Below, piece by piece: positions 35,845-48,025 of a stretch of DNA of 64,000 nucleotides. The DNA is from Craterostigma plantagineum (Eukaryota > Streptophyta > Magnoliopsida > Lamiales > Linderniaceae). Position 1 is the stretch's first letter. Every line of letters starts with the position of its first letter. Under the pieces are notes generated by a model that worked only from the letters and a program-made list of their open reading frames with translations, ran no database searches and was not told the origin of the DNA. The translations under genes and the position numbers were made by a program. The stretch lies in contig JAPQWV010001402.1 in NCBI GenBank assembly GCA_027422505.1, positions 1 to 64,000 on the forward strand. Reading direction: 5' to 3'.

Positions 35845-37572
35845 TCAAAAACTTTGCCCAGCGGGGCATCTGCGCAAGAGCTTCGAGAGGTAAATTAATA
35901 TGTAATTGTTAAAAATTGAAAGAAATTTACCAAATTGGTCGTCCACGATGTCCCTTTTAAGCCTCGCTGGGTGGTATCTTTGGTTGATACGTCTTGACGG
36001 GTGGCTTAGGTACACCTTCTTCCTCCGTGTTGGTCCCGCCGCTTGCTTCCTTGGGCTCAACGTTCTTTACCGGTTTCTGTACTTCCTCGAGTTCTCTCCC
36101 GTTGCGAAGTGTCACTGCCTTCACATGATGGTCCTTTGGATTGGTCTCGGTGTAACTTGGCAACGAACCGGAAGGACGTTGTTGGATTGATTCGGCAATC
36201 TGGCCTACTTGCTTCTCTGAGGCCCGCAGGGAAGACTCGGTACTTTGCAACCGCGCTTCTCGACTATCCAGGCGAGAGTCGAGCTTTCCCATTAGCTTTT
36301 CGAGCATCTCCAAGAGCTTGTCTATGCGACTATACGAGGTGGGTTCAACATTCGCGCTATGGTATCCTTGCATTCTTTGTTTTTGAAATCCTGGCGGAGC
36401 TTGTTGTTGATTACCGTAGGCCAAGTTCGGATGAACTCGGTTCGGGATGTAGCTTCGTTGGCCTTGGCAGTTACCCATGTAGTCGACTTGCTCTATCAGA
36501 ATAGTGGATGGACAACGGTTGCATCATGACTTTCGCCGCATGTAGCGCATGGCGGATTATAATTTGGGTATGCATGAGGAGGCGGAGCAGCTGCGGGAGT
36601 CCTCGGGACTGATTGTACCTGCACAGCATTAACAACCGGCTTCGTTGTTAGCGTGGGTAATAGTGTATTCATCAACGTTTGCATTTGGAGGTTGTTAGCA
36701 GCGATTTGTTGTTTGAGTGTGTCGAACTTGGCATTTATCGCAGTTGCATTATCGACATCGTACATCCCCGTGGTTTTGCCTCTATTGCTGGAACTCCCGC
36801 GCCGGAAACTATTTGCACTATACTCTTCGATTAGATTCCAGCCTTCCGTTGCGTTTAAATTGCATAAGCCTCCATTGCATGCCCGCCAAGTAGTTGCACG
36901 GTAATATCATTCAACGACATGGAACCGCTGTATCAATTCGATCTTCGTCATACCATGTTGTGGGAAGCGATTCAGAAGCGTCTTGAAACGTGTCCATACG
37001 TCGTATAAATTCTCGCCCTCCTTTTGCTTGAATGCCGTAAGATCCATTTTTAGTTTCAGCACCTTTGACGGTGGAAAGAAATGCGTGATGAAAGTGGCGT
37101 GCATCTCGTCCCAAGTGGTGATGGATCGTTCGGGTAGTAGATTATACCACTCCTTGGCATTACCTCTTAGGGAGAACGGAAATAAGTAGAGCCGGATCGT
37201 TTCAGGGCTTACTCCGTGTACTCGTATTGTGTTGGTGACGGACAGGAAGTCTCGGATGTGTCGGTAAGCGTCTTCCTTGGAGAGTCCATCATATTGAGCT
37301 GCCGTCTGAAGCATTTGAAGCCAATGATGTTTCAGCTCAAAGTTGTTCGGGACTTGAGGAAGGACTATCGCTGAGCCGACCGACCTTACAGCGTTGTTTC
37401 TCCACAGCTCTCTCATTGGAGGTTCTCTAGCTTCTCGAGGCATCTCGTCACGATTTTGAGTTTCCATTTCGACTCGCCTTACGTTTTCTCGTAGGTTGTG
37501 TCGGAACGTTCTTTCGATCTCCGGGTCTCCTTCAACTAATGGTAGCGAATGGTTTCTCCGGGTCATGCACAA
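35845..37572 (-). pseudogene. nested gypsy gag
   Basis: A long open stretch runs from 37572 to 36907 (MCMTRRNHSLPLVEGDPEIE; then PNNFELKHHWLQMLQTAAQY and GNAKEWYNLLPERSITTWDE), a typical Athila/Tat capsid domain. The frame then changes, and 36765-36496 holds a Pro-rich linker with CATCGESH, a nucleocapsid knuckle remnant. The region 36478-35957 is a Gln/Ser-rich segment with a coiled-coil-like DSREARLQSTESSLRASEKQ stretch. Three or four frame changes separate the parts. Confidence 0.8.
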
Positions 37573-38210
37573 ACGTTCACGTACCTAGACAAACAAAATA
37601 ACAATAACAATAAGAGATTTAGAAATAAAAACCAATAAATATATTGCAAAAAAATAAAAACAATAATACTAAAATAAAAGCAAGCGTTGCTAATAATAAA
37701 AAAATAATAATCACTATAATAATTTTTTTTGTAATAATGATGTGATAAAAATAACATAGATAGTTTGAAGAAATAATAATAAAAATATTAATAAAGATAC
37801 CTAGGCAAAAAGAAATCCGATTAAGCAAAAAAATATTTAATAAAAAATATAACAACAATAATATTAATTAAAATAATGAAAAATAGCGGAAAAAAGTAAA
37901 TATAATAATAATAAGCGTAGAAATAAAAATAATAATAATAGTAATAATAGTAATAATAATAATAATAATAGAGTTAGAATAATAAAGATAATAAACAAAT
38001 TTTCCAAATATCAGTAGTTCCCTGGCAACGGCGCAAAAACTTGATCGAGCGGATCGAGTAATAAATAAAACGAATATCAACGAATTATCATACGCTCAAC
38101 AAGCAAGTGTACCTATCGAAAATAGTATATATGTAGCAAGTATTCGAGTATCGAATCCCAAGGGAACTATAATTCGAAAATTCACGGTTAAATATTCTAG
38201 TAGAAATTTC
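37573..38210 (-). other. 5' leader of the nested gypsy element with primer site
   Basis: The leader contains AAT/ATA-rich low-complexity DNA (37590-38000), which generates hydrophobic artefact ORFs. On the minus strand, TTGCGCCGTTGCCAGGG (38036-38020) resembles the Asp-tRNA primer site of Athila/Tat elements. It lies 174 bp inside the apparent LTR edge at 38211 rather than next to it. Confidence 0.6.
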
Positions 38211-40030
38211 TGATGTCTGAAAATTTAAATAACGACAAACACTTAAAATAAACAGTTTAATAAAAATATAAAAACGAACGAGCTTACGAACGAAGACGTA
38301 TTTGAGACTTCGATCCCCCTAGCTCGATTGAACGACAAATAAGTAATATATTTAGCTAATTATTAGATCGTGAGGATTCCTATGATATGTATACGAGTTT
38401 CTACGATTGGGGCGAAACTGCACTTACTCGCTTTGACTCGCAACTAGGGTTGCAAACGAACTTTTTTGTTCGATCCGCGATTCGATTCGAAATTCTAAGA
38501 TTCGAATTCAAATATTTAGAATACGAATCCGAATAAGAATATTATTTTTGATTCGAGAAATATACGAATACGAATATAAAATCACAATATTCGATTCGAA
38601 AATTAATCGAATTATTCGATTCGAATAATATAAAATAAAATATAGTATAATTAATATATATTCACATATAATATATGATAACTCGCTAAAATTTAAAAAT
38701 AATATGTTATAATTCAATATATGTTAAAATGCAATTTATTATTGTTCAATATATATTTTAAATATAATATTGTTTACATTTTATTAATTAAAATATCAAA
38801 GATGATTTTGAATACAAATATTCGATATTCGATTCGAATATTCGAGAAAATATTCAAATTCGAATAAGAATCGATTTATGATTCAATTAAATATTCGAGT
38901 ATTCGACTCGATTCGATTCGTTTGCAACCCTACTCGCAACAACTACGTTTTAAATAGCTGGACAAGCTTCCCTAACTGCTTAATCGCAGACCGCATAATA
39001 AAACACGATGAATCCCGCTATTAGATTTGACTCTAATCCAGCGGGACAGTTCAACCTATCTCTAGCGATGAGTTATTCCACTCGTTTACGAGTGGTCTAA
39101 TCGTTCGCCCCCTCCCTCGAGCGTAGCGTACGATTTTCCAACAACTATTTCAACCACATAGACATAATCAAAACGATAGCATAAATCGTAACCGAGTCAT
39201 AATAATAGCAAAACATCATTACGTTAAACACACGTACGATATCGCTAGCGTTCATCTCATCTCAAATACTACGAGGTTTAGCTACTCTTATTAAATACTA
39301 GCACGACGGAAAGCATAATAACAAAGAGAAAAGCATATTTTCTTCCCTGAATTTCGCCTTCTTTTGTTGAGGAATATCGTCGAACAGCTAGTGGGCGACG
39401 TGTGCCTCTGCTCGTTTGCTACTGTGTTTGCTTATCCCGCTCGCTGCGACTCCTCATATCAGCCCCGCCGCAGTACAGCAGCCCTCCTTCGTTGCTCGCT
39501 GAAATTTACACAGCCTTCTCACTTTGGTCTTTACGTCGTGTATATGGCTTTCTCCTCCTCCCTTTTCTACTCTCATGCTTCCACTATTTATAGATGATAT
39601 GATAGACTGAAATCTTCATAGCTGCTCAATCATGCGTAAGATTTTGTTGTGATTTTCTTTCTTGAGCCGTGTGAGGCGATTTCTTTTTCTTGCAAGTCTC
39701 CATCGTAGATCTCCTTGTCTCTTTTCATTATTCTTCTTGTGTGCTACGTGATCGATCATGTGGGTGTATTTGTATTTTTCTTTTTGAAACAATTGGACTT
39801 GGGCTTTTCTTGGGCTGATTTTTATCTTGGCCCAATTGGTTTTTTTGGGCCGATACTGGTCTCGACGATCCTCGATTCTTTTCAAGTTCGTCGGTTGTAG
39901 TTATTTTCTCCAATATCTGTCGAAAATGAAATATAAACGTAAATTTATGATATTCAAGGAAATTTAGATAAATACCAAGCATTAATATGCTTTTACGAGG
40001 TACAAAAGACGATATAAATTTCTTTTATCA
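38211..40030 (-). repeat. 5' LTR of the nested gypsy element, enlarged by a MITE
   Basis: It matches 29340-30667 end to end once the MITE and one target copy (496 bp) are removed, leaving 1324 bp. It ends TTTTATCA next to the CAGAT target copy. Confidence 0.9.
38445..38932. mobile_element. hAT-type MITE in the gypsy LTR
   Basis: This 488-bp insertion is absent from the partner LTR, which gives an empty site. It is flanked by CTCGCAAC (38437-38444, 38933-38940) and has ends TAGGGTTGCAAACGAA and TTCGTTTGCAACCCTA. The end-proximal DNA repeats TTCGATTCGAA-like units, and the centre is extremely AT-rich. It is non-coding. Confidence 0.92.
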
Positions 40031-40035
40031 CAGAT

Positions 40036-42761
40036 TGTCATGTCTGTCCTCTTGCAAAACAGCAGAAAATTCATTTTCCTGTCAGTCATATAAAGACCTT
40101 AGCCCTTTTGGATATGCTACATATGGATATATGGGGTCTATATAAGCAACCCACACTCAATGGAAGTCACTTTTTCTAACCATAGTTGATGACCACAGTC
40201 GATTCACCGGGATTTTCCTACTCAAATACAAGTCTCATTCCCTGATATGATCAAACACTTCATCAGTTATATTAAAACACAGTATATTGCCCATGTCAAG
40301 ATCATTAGGACTGACATGGGAGTGAGTTTCTTGGTTCAGTCTGTCAAAACTTCTTTGTTTCTCATGGTATTGTGCATCAAACATCATGTCCATACACTCC
40401 ACAGCAAAATGGAGTGGCGAAGAGAATATACAAGCACATTCTTCAGGTTGCCCGAGCCCTCTTGTTTCAATCAAAACTGCCCAAGTTTTTTTTGGGGAAA
40501 AGTTGTTCTTACATCAGTCCACATCATAAATAGACTGCCCTCGGAAGTTCTTGACTGGAAAACTCCATTTGAGATTCTAACCAATAAGCTGCCAGATTAT
40601 TCATATTTCAAAACCTTTGGCTGCCTTGCTTTTGCAGTCAATAATGCACCCTCAAAGGATAAGTTTGATCCTCGGTCATAAGGGTTTTTTGTGGGATATC
40701 CTATAGGTAAAAAAGGTACAACCTACTGTCCTTTCACTGCACAAAACCATAATTTCTCAAGCTGTCAAGCTGTTAGAAACCAGTTTCCTCCTTTTTTATC
40801 ACCTGATAATGATCTTGTACTACCCTCTGTCACAGTTGGAGATCCTTTTTGAGTCCACTGATGCCTTAATCCTTTTTTCTAGTCATCCCAATGCACCAGG
40901 TGAGTCAGTGGTCTCAACAATGGTGACTTCAACCCTCCCACTATTGACCAAACATCTCAATCTATTCCCACCTTACTCACCAATACATCTACTGTCACTT
41001 CATAACCCATACAGCCCACTTGCATATTCCTCTCAGGCAAGCTCTAGAACTAGACAAGAGCCACCTGGCTAAAAGATTTTTTTTCAGAATTAACAATTGC
41101 TCACAGCAGCACCCTTTCTTACCCACCTATAATTCTTTTTCCACACGTGAGGCTTTCATTATGAACCTGTCCATGCATCATGAGCCTCAGTCTTATAATC
41201 AGGCCAAGACTAATGAGAGGTGGGTTGAAGCTATGCATCAAGAGCTAGCTGCCCTTGAAGCTAATGATACATGGAACTAACTGTTTACCTGTAACAAAAA
41301 GCTTGTAGCTATAAATGGGTGTATAGGGTGAAGTACAATGAAGATGGTCCATCAACAAATACAAGACGAGGTTAGTTGCCAAGGGTTCACTCAAGTGGAA
41401 GGAGAAGACTACTGTGAAGTGCTTTCTCCAGTTGCAAAGGTTGTCACAATCCGGGTAATTCTTGTTCTTGCAGCTGTTAAGGGGTGGTCATTGCACCAGC
41501 TCGATGTTAATAATGCTTTTCTGCATGGGTCTCTTGACGAAGATGTTTATATGAGGCCACCACATGGTTACACCAAAGCACTGCCCCATCAAGTATGTAA
41601 GTTGAAGAAATCCCTCTATGGCTTGAAACAAGCCTCGAGACAATGGAATATGGAATTTACAAATAAGCTGCACCAGTTTTGGTTTTTCACAGTCTCATCA
41701 TGATCCCTGCTTGTTTACTCTGATAACTCCATCCTGTCAGATATTTCTTTTGGTCTATGTTGACGATGTCTTAATCACTGGCTCAGATGTCACACAAATT
41801 CAACTTGTCAAGGATTTTCTTCACCAAGCCTTCACCATCAAAGATTTGGGGCCAGCAAAATATTTCCTTGGCATGGAAATTTCTCGAACTGAGGAAGGGA
41901 TCTGCCTTACCCAGCAAAAGTAGATTACTGACATTCTCACATATGCTCATATGCTTGATAGCCTTCCTGCTGCTACACCTCTGCCCAGTGGTCTTGTGTT
42001 CACCTTAGAGGCCAGTGATTCCACTCCACTATTTCATGATCCTTCCTTGTTTCGCCGATTGGTTGGTAGGCTGTTATATCTGAATTTCACAAGGCCTGAT
42101 CTTACCCACACAGTTCAACAATTGAGACAGTTTTGTCCACAATCCTCATGTCTCGCATTGGAAGGCAGTGCAACACATCCTTTGATACTTAAATGCCACT
42201 CGCACCACTGGTCTTTTCTACTCAAGTTCTTCATCTTTGATATTACATGCTTATAGTGATGCTGATTGGGGGCTTGCAAGACTTCACGACGCTCGCTAAC
42301 TGGCTACTGCATCTTTCTATGGCCAAGCCTCATCTCATGGAAGACAAAAAAAAGAGCACGGTTGCTTGTTCCACTGCCGAGTCCGAGTATAGATCAATGG
42401 CTTCAACTGTCCGGGAGTTACTTTGGTTATCTTACATTCTCACGAGTCTTCAGGTACCTGTCTGCAGTCCAGTTACGTTGCATTGTGGCAATAAACGGCC
42501 CTCCATATCACCTCAAATCCAGTTTTGCCCGAACGCACCAAACATATTGAAATCGATTATCATGTTGTTCGTGATCAATATAAGAACGACTTTCTTCTTC
42601 CCAGACATGTCTCCTCTGCTCCGAATCTCGCTGACATTTTCACTAAGCCCTTGTCTTCAGGTGTTTTTCAATCTTTACTGTCCAAGATGAGCATCTGGCA
42701 GACTCATGCTCATCTTGAGGAGGGGCCGAAGAATACTCAGTTTCAATATCAACCACCATAG
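40036..42761 (+). pseudogene. Copia pol, integrase to RNase H, after the gypsy insertion
   Basis: It resumes with DCHVCPLAKQQKIHFP (integrase Cys-Cys zinc part), then LDMLHMDIWG and TIVDDHSRF (40120-40210), the integrase core. At 40247-40681 the core continues to NRLPSEVLDWKTPFEIL. Reverse transcriptase: TNERWVEAMHQELAALEAND (41205), [21 protein letters not shown] (41495-41555), LLVYVDDVLITGSD (41745-41790, catalytic YVDD intact). RNase H: STAESEYRSMASTVRELLWL (42375-42430), then APNLADIFTKPLS (42620-42660). About six frame changes and a stop at 41922 interrupt it. Confidence 0.88.
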
Positions 42762-42957
42762 CCACCGTAGCTTGAAAAGTTGTTTTTGGTTTTACGTTTT
42801 TATTAGTAGTCCTTAAGTTAAGTTGCGTTGTTTCTCTGTAAATAAGCGTGCAATGTAATAGTGTCTCTTTTTGGTTGAATGAGAATAACAGAATACAATT
42901 TTCCCTCTCTTTACAAATTTCGATCTCAAGAAATCGATCAATTCAGAAAATCTTTCA
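42727..42957 (+). repeat. 3' LTR of the split Copia element
   Basis: A near-copy of 27273-27510 (231 bp). The first base is C instead of T (CGAAGAAT), and several one-base indels occur. Confidence 0.9.
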
Positions 42958-44094
42958 CACAGAACTTCAAATACCATCTAAAGCATCTCTGTTCTTCGTA
43001 TCTATTACACATAACTGTCTCTCCTAATTTCTCAGACCCAAAGCGAAGTATGATATAAGATAGAAGACTACCTTTTCAACCTTCATATGGAAGATCAGTA
43101 ACACGCAAGGAAAAAGAGAAGAATAGAAAGGAAAAAATGGGGGAACGGTCCTCTTTGCATATGAATCATCATCACCTCAAAAAAGAGCCACAAATAAAAA
43201 GCTACAAAAAGTGCAAGCCATGTCGTATCACTTGTAGATAATCCGAAAATGTAAAAAAAAACTTGGTGATAAGATTGTGAACCCCAAGATCTTGTTAATC
43301 GCTTTCGAAAACATACAGGGACACTGTTTGCTTGTTTTGAGAGAGAGAGAGAGAGAGAGACCTCGGCGTCGATATCTCTGCTTCAAGAACAATTTGGGGG
43401 CTCATTTACTATAACCAAACAAGAAAATAATTCTAGATTGTAATAACATGAGCCGGCTAAAAGGCACAACGATCGAGTTTTAATCAGATTTAATGTAGAT
43501 TCGTGTGATCGTAGATACAGACGAGAAAAAAGTGTATCTTCGTTACTCTAGGAGAAAATGTGTTTGTACTGTAGTAGTATTAGAAGAATGTAGTCACCCC
43601 GTTTATCTTTGATACAGTCAACCCTACTCTTCAAAGATAATCTTATTTCCATCTAAATATACACTTTTTTTTTTAATTTCTTGCACTGATATTTATCTTG
43701 CCCAGATTGAGAGGTAAGAATTTACTATACGATCGTGGTACAAATATTAGGCAGGAGTTAGGACACGTTGGTGTTCAACTTCCACCTAAAATGTCGAAGA
43801 TTCAAGAATCATATCATAAAGCTTGTGAATTTACGATGATTTTCTGTGGGCCTTGTGTAATATTATACCGTTTTAATGTTAGATGGGTCGAATATCAAAA
43901 GCTAATATGTACGTACTTCCACCTAATATGTACGTGCAATAAAAAAACGTGAGTTATTAGACAATAATATATCAGTCATTAGTTGCTAACTGAAGTATGA
44001 AATACATAAATGCCCTCAAACCCTTTGGAGTATCGATCCGCAAAGACCAAAATGCCCTTTATCTAGACTTCGTCATCTTCCTTCAAGATCAAGG
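42958..44094. other. intergenic DNA with a GA microsatellite
   Basis: No gene is supported. A (GA)n run lies at 43340-43361. The short ORF at 43698-43952 has no recognisable motif. Confidence 0.5.
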
Positions 44095-44550
44095 TTGGAG
44101 GAGGCACAGATGGTCTTTCCTGCAAAAATTCTTCAATTCAGCCGTCAATGGATTATCGCATTAAGAGAGAGCAGAGAGAAACCTCCACATAAATTATCGC
44201 TCAGGCGTGCACCGTTAGTGCGGTGTTTTACCACCTACGGCAAGGTCTCTGCTGCGAGGTATCCCTACGAGGAGAAGGCGATGAGAGGTTGCGGCGCTGC
44301 CTTGCCTTCCGGTGAAGCTCGAGACCGGAGCTTGCCTTTGACTCGTTCGTCGATCGCAGGCAATTCCTCAATTCTGGAAAAGGGTCCCTACGAGGAGGAC
44401 GATCGGGAGGTGGCGGCGATGCCTTGCCTTCCGGCGCATTTATCGACAGAGTTAAGTCGAAAGGTCCAGACTAAGAGCCGCGACAGTGGGTTCGGTGATT
44501 GGGTGGCTACGACGAGGAATTACGGGGGCGATAGAATTGGGTTATCGTGA
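44095..44550 (+). other. unrecognised ORF with internal repeats, probably transposon-derived
   Basis: A 151-codon frame opens at 44095 but matches no family I know. It contains two copies of a roughly 60-bp unit starting PYEE (44269 and 44384), each followed by a CLP- or ALP-type block. Just after it, GAGAACTGCAGAGGACGGTG is repeated at 44548 and 44590. GC content is higher than its surroundings. The flanks (AAAATGCCCTTT at 44050, ACATTTTGGTCGTC at 44650) resemble phrases seen around degenerate plant repeats. I infer a repeat remnant rather than a gene. Confidence 0.35.
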
Positions 44551-44832
44551 GAACTGCAGAGGACGGTGGCGCCATGAGGGGTTTTGGTGAGAACTGCAGA
44601 GGACGGTGAGAGATGAACCATGAATCGCGATTGAGATGAATGGCTTGAGGACATTTTGGTCGTCTCTGACATTATGTTAGTAATTAACGACATTGCTCAT
44701 AAAAATAACATTAGGGTTACGGAATTAAGTTTCACCATACCTCAGGGCTACAACTGTAACTGAAAAGAAGTTTGGGCACCACCTGGAAAAGCAATAACCA
44801 CAAGGGTACTATGTGGAATTTCTTAATATTTT

Positions 44833-45196
44833 ATGGGTTCTTTACACATAAATATGTATTTGGAAAAACTTATAATTTAGTACCCTGTTAGATTTTTTTT
44901 TATGTAGGTAGTTAGTTGAATAAATGTTCTGCAGATAGGTACCCGATCCGCCGCATGTACGTCATACAACACATTTAGGTACCTAAATCAATGTATTGCG
45001 GTACGTCATACGTTGAGAAAATGGTACGCCGTATAAACACAGGTACCATATATCAATGTGTTATGGTACGCAATACACACAAGAAGGTACAGCGTGGCTG
45101 AAGAAACTGGCAAACATTAAATCGGGTACCTATTTTGTAAAAATTTCTGACATGGATATCTATATGTAAAAATAAGTATGTATTTATGTGTAGATG
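44833..45196. mobile_element. possible MITE with GGTAC-rich interior
   Basis: The ends CACATAAATATGTATTT (44843) and AAGTATGTATTTATGTG (45174) form an imperfect inverted repeat. The interior carries GGTACC/GGTACG at least seven times, often as (T/G)GGTACGCNNATA. No target duplication was confirmed. The flanks 44551-44832 and 45197-45463 show no gene. Confidence 0.4.
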
Positions 45197-45463
45197 TCAC
45201 TTATTTTATTTCGGACTTAATTCCAATAAATATAAAATAAATGTATACTACAAAAATATTTACTTGAAGTGTGTCTCTGAGTATGCGTAGAGGAACTAAG
45301 TACGAATTGCTCAGTGATTTCAGTTTTTTCGGAAAAATTGGAAAGTTGGCCCGCCGACATTAAATGACCTGATCGATCTCCTTTATATCCTTTTTTTTAT
45401 AATACAGATATTCTTTACAGTAATTAATACGAGTCATATAAATAACAATTACGAAAACGTAGA

Positions 45464-45667
45464 TGTTATAAATAATAACATAATAATAAAATACCAACGT
45501 AATGAATCAAGAGAGAAAAATGTATAAGTTTTGGTGTCACTTCAATGACCAATAGGAAGCCCTATTTATAGGCCAAGCTTTACAACTTTCAACCATGAAA
45601 TTAATGTAATAAAATATTGATTCAACCATACCTATGAATGGGCATCCATACCTATAATTTTATAATA
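45464..45667 (-). repeat. 3' LTR of the LINE-split Copia element
   Basis: On the plus strand it runs TGTTATAAATAATAA to TTTTATAATA. It contains CTATTTATAG (complement of a TATA box), shared with the 5' LTR. Confidence 0.87.
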
Positions 45668-45799
45668 CTCCCCCTTGGATGTCCATCACAAATCTATTAT
45701 ATAACTGCCCCATTAAAAACCTTATTAGGAAAAAAAACCCAATGGGATAAAAACCTAATGAAGGAAAAAGAGTGCAGCGTATATTGTCTCCCCCTGATG

Positions 45800-47928
45800 T
45801 AAAAATCACTAAAGATCTTTGAGCATCCGGAGTCCAATTAGATCTACAAAGTTTTCGAATAATCTTGGAGGTAGTGCTTTGCTGAATAGATCTGCGAGAT
45901 TGTCACTTGATCGAACTTGTGTTGTACGTCAATTTCGCCGGTCTTCTGAAGATCATGCGTATAGAAGAATTTAGGCGATATATGTTTGGTTCTATCGACT
46001 TTGATGTGACCTTCCTTTAACTGAGCAATACATGCGGCATTGTCTTCATATAAGATCGTCGGAGGTAACTGTTCTGATAACAACCCACAAGTTTTTCGTA
46101 TATGCTGGATTATCGATCGCAACCAAACGCATTCTCTGCTCGCTTCGTGAATCGCAAAAATTTCCGCATGATTAGATGAAGGCGGTTAACTTTGTTTAAC
46201 GAACCGCTAAGAAATAGCAGTTCCACCATATGTAATAGATAACCCGTTTGCGATCGAGCATTATGTGGGTCGGATAGAAAACCAGCATCTGCATATCCGA
46301 TTAGATCTGACCTAGACTCATTTGAATAGAATAATCCCAAATCAGTTGTTTCCTTTAAGGTATCGAAAAATTCGTTTTAACCCCGTTCCAATGTCTACGA
46401 GTTGGTGACGAACTATATCTCGCCAATAAATTTACAGCGAACGCTATATCAGGCCGCGTATGACTCGTAAGATACATTAGTGCTCCTATGGCACTAAGGT
46501 TGGTACTTCAGACCAAGCAACTCTTCATCATTTTCTCGAGGTCTGAACGGGTCTTTATTAACATCTAGAGATCGAACAATCATCGGAGTATCCAACGGAT
46601 GCGCTTTATCCATATAAAATCTTCTCAATACCTTTTTCGTATATGTTTCTTGACATACAAATATTCCATTCTTCAAATATTCGATCTGCAAGCCAAGACA
46701 AAATTTTCGTCTTCCAAGATCTTTCATTTCGAACTCCTTTTTCAAACATTAACGGCCTTTGACAACTCTTCAGGAGTTCCAATTATATTGATATCATCAA
46801 CATATACTGCTATGATAACAAAATCATTTCTACATCTTCTCATAAATATACAAGGGCAAATTTGATCATTTTTGTACCCCTCTTTTAATAAATATTCACT
46901 TAGGCGATTATACCACATACGCCCAGATTGCTTTAATCCATAAAGCGATTTGTTCAGTTTAATTGAGTACTCATCACGGGCCTTGAATTTTTCAGGCAAT
47001 TGAAATCCCTCAGGAAGCTTCATATAAATGTCACTATCAAGTGAGCCATATAAATAGGCAATGACAACATCCATTAGACGCATATCGAGTTTTTTCACGT
47101 ATTGCCAGACTTATTATATAACGAAAGTTGTTGCATCCACCACAGGAGAGTATGTCTCCTCATAATCAATACCAGGTCTTTGCGAAAACCCTGTGCAACA
47201 AGCCGACTTTGTATCTCATAATTTCGCCCTTTCATTTCTCTTTCTGATAAAACCCATTTATATCCAACCGCTTATATTCTCTGGTATACGGACTACAGGT
47301 CCAAAAACTTTTCGTCTCTCAAGTGATTTTAATTCAGCATCGATTGCATCTTTCCATTTTGGCCAATCATTTCTTTGTCTGCATTCTTTACAGACCTTGG
47401 TTCATGATCCTCATTCTCATTAATCTCATTCATTTCATGTAGCGCTACGTTAAATGAGAATTTATCGTCAACGTTGACTTTATCTCGGTTCCATCTTATT
47501 CCATTCTGGGCGTAATTGATCGAGATCTCTTCATTATCATTATTTTCGATTTGTTCAGGTACCTGACTTTCATTCTTATAATCATTTATGCCCATCGACT
47601 CTTCTCTATTGATAATCCTCGATTGGACCATTCTTATTATTTGCTCCTTTTCTTTTCCGAGGATTTTATCTTTGGAACCAGAGGGCCTACCACGCTTAGT
47701 TGTGTTTAAGCTCAATCGTATTATCTGTTTGTTCTGCAGGAACATCAATTTTAGCAGGAGCATTACAGCTGGAATATGTGACTTTGTCACCCTTTTTGGG
47801 TCAGCAAAACTGTCTGGCAATTGGTTCCCTAGGCTTTGTAAATGAATTATCTTTTGAACTTCTAGTTCACATTCTTTTGTTCGAGGATCATAATGATTTA
47901 GTAATAATTCATTCCAACTAATATTTCT
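45800..47928 (-). pseudogene. Copia pol, reverse transcriptase and RNase H part
   Basis: On the minus strand, 48006-47329 is the linker region with EQIIRMVQSRIINREES and KWKDAIDAELKSLERR-like sequence. Reverse transcriptase at 47098-46742 has [43 protein letters not shown] and IIAVYVDDINIIGT (catalytic YVDD intact), and continues at 46745-46494 (MKDLGRRKFCLGLQIEYL). RNase H lies at 46340-45844 (LIGYADAGFLSDPHNARSQTGY, YEDNAACIAQLKEGHIKVDR, TKHISPKFFYTHDLQ). There are frame changes near 47100, 46740 and 46340. Confidence 0.87.
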
Positions 47929-48025
47929 TTCCAACTGTTTCTTTTTTTTTTGGTGTAATGAAATTTCATTAACCACAAACCAGACTGTTACAACCGACCA
48001 ACCCACTACAGCAATTTAACAAAGA

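Larger units (their letters stand above)
29340..40030 (-). mobile_element. Athila/Tat-like Ty3/gypsy retrotransposon nested in Copia
   Basis: The element is bounded by CAGAT (29335-29339 and 40031-40035). LTRs are 29340-30667 (3' LTR in element orientation) and 38211-40030 (5' LTR, enlarged by a MITE). Minus-strand coding runs gag (37572), protease, reverse transcriptase, RNase H and integrase (to about 32454), followed by 1.8 kb of non-coding DNA before the 3' LTR. The protease DLGA variant, Asp-tRNA-like primer site and long 3' non-coding region suggest the Athila/Tat clade. It is defective through frameshifts. Confidence 0.92.
27273..42957 (+). mobile_element. Ty1/Copia retrotransposon split by a gypsy element
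   Basis: LTRs at 27273-27510 and 42727-42957 are flanked by CACAG (27268-27272, 42958-42962). Gag and the pre-integrase region lie at 27591-29334, then a 10.7-kb gypsy element intervenes, and integrase, reverse transcriptase and RNase H follow from 40036. The primer site after the 5' LTR is degenerate (AGGTATCAAGC), and a polypurine tract (GAGGAGGGGC) precedes the 3' LTR. Without the insertion the element would be about 5 kb, a normal size. Several frameshifts make it defective. Confidence 0.92.

Noticed and set aside
37563..38080. Several hydrophobic ORFs that look like membrane proteins
   Set aside because: They arise from AAT/ATA low-complexity DNA in the gypsy leader.
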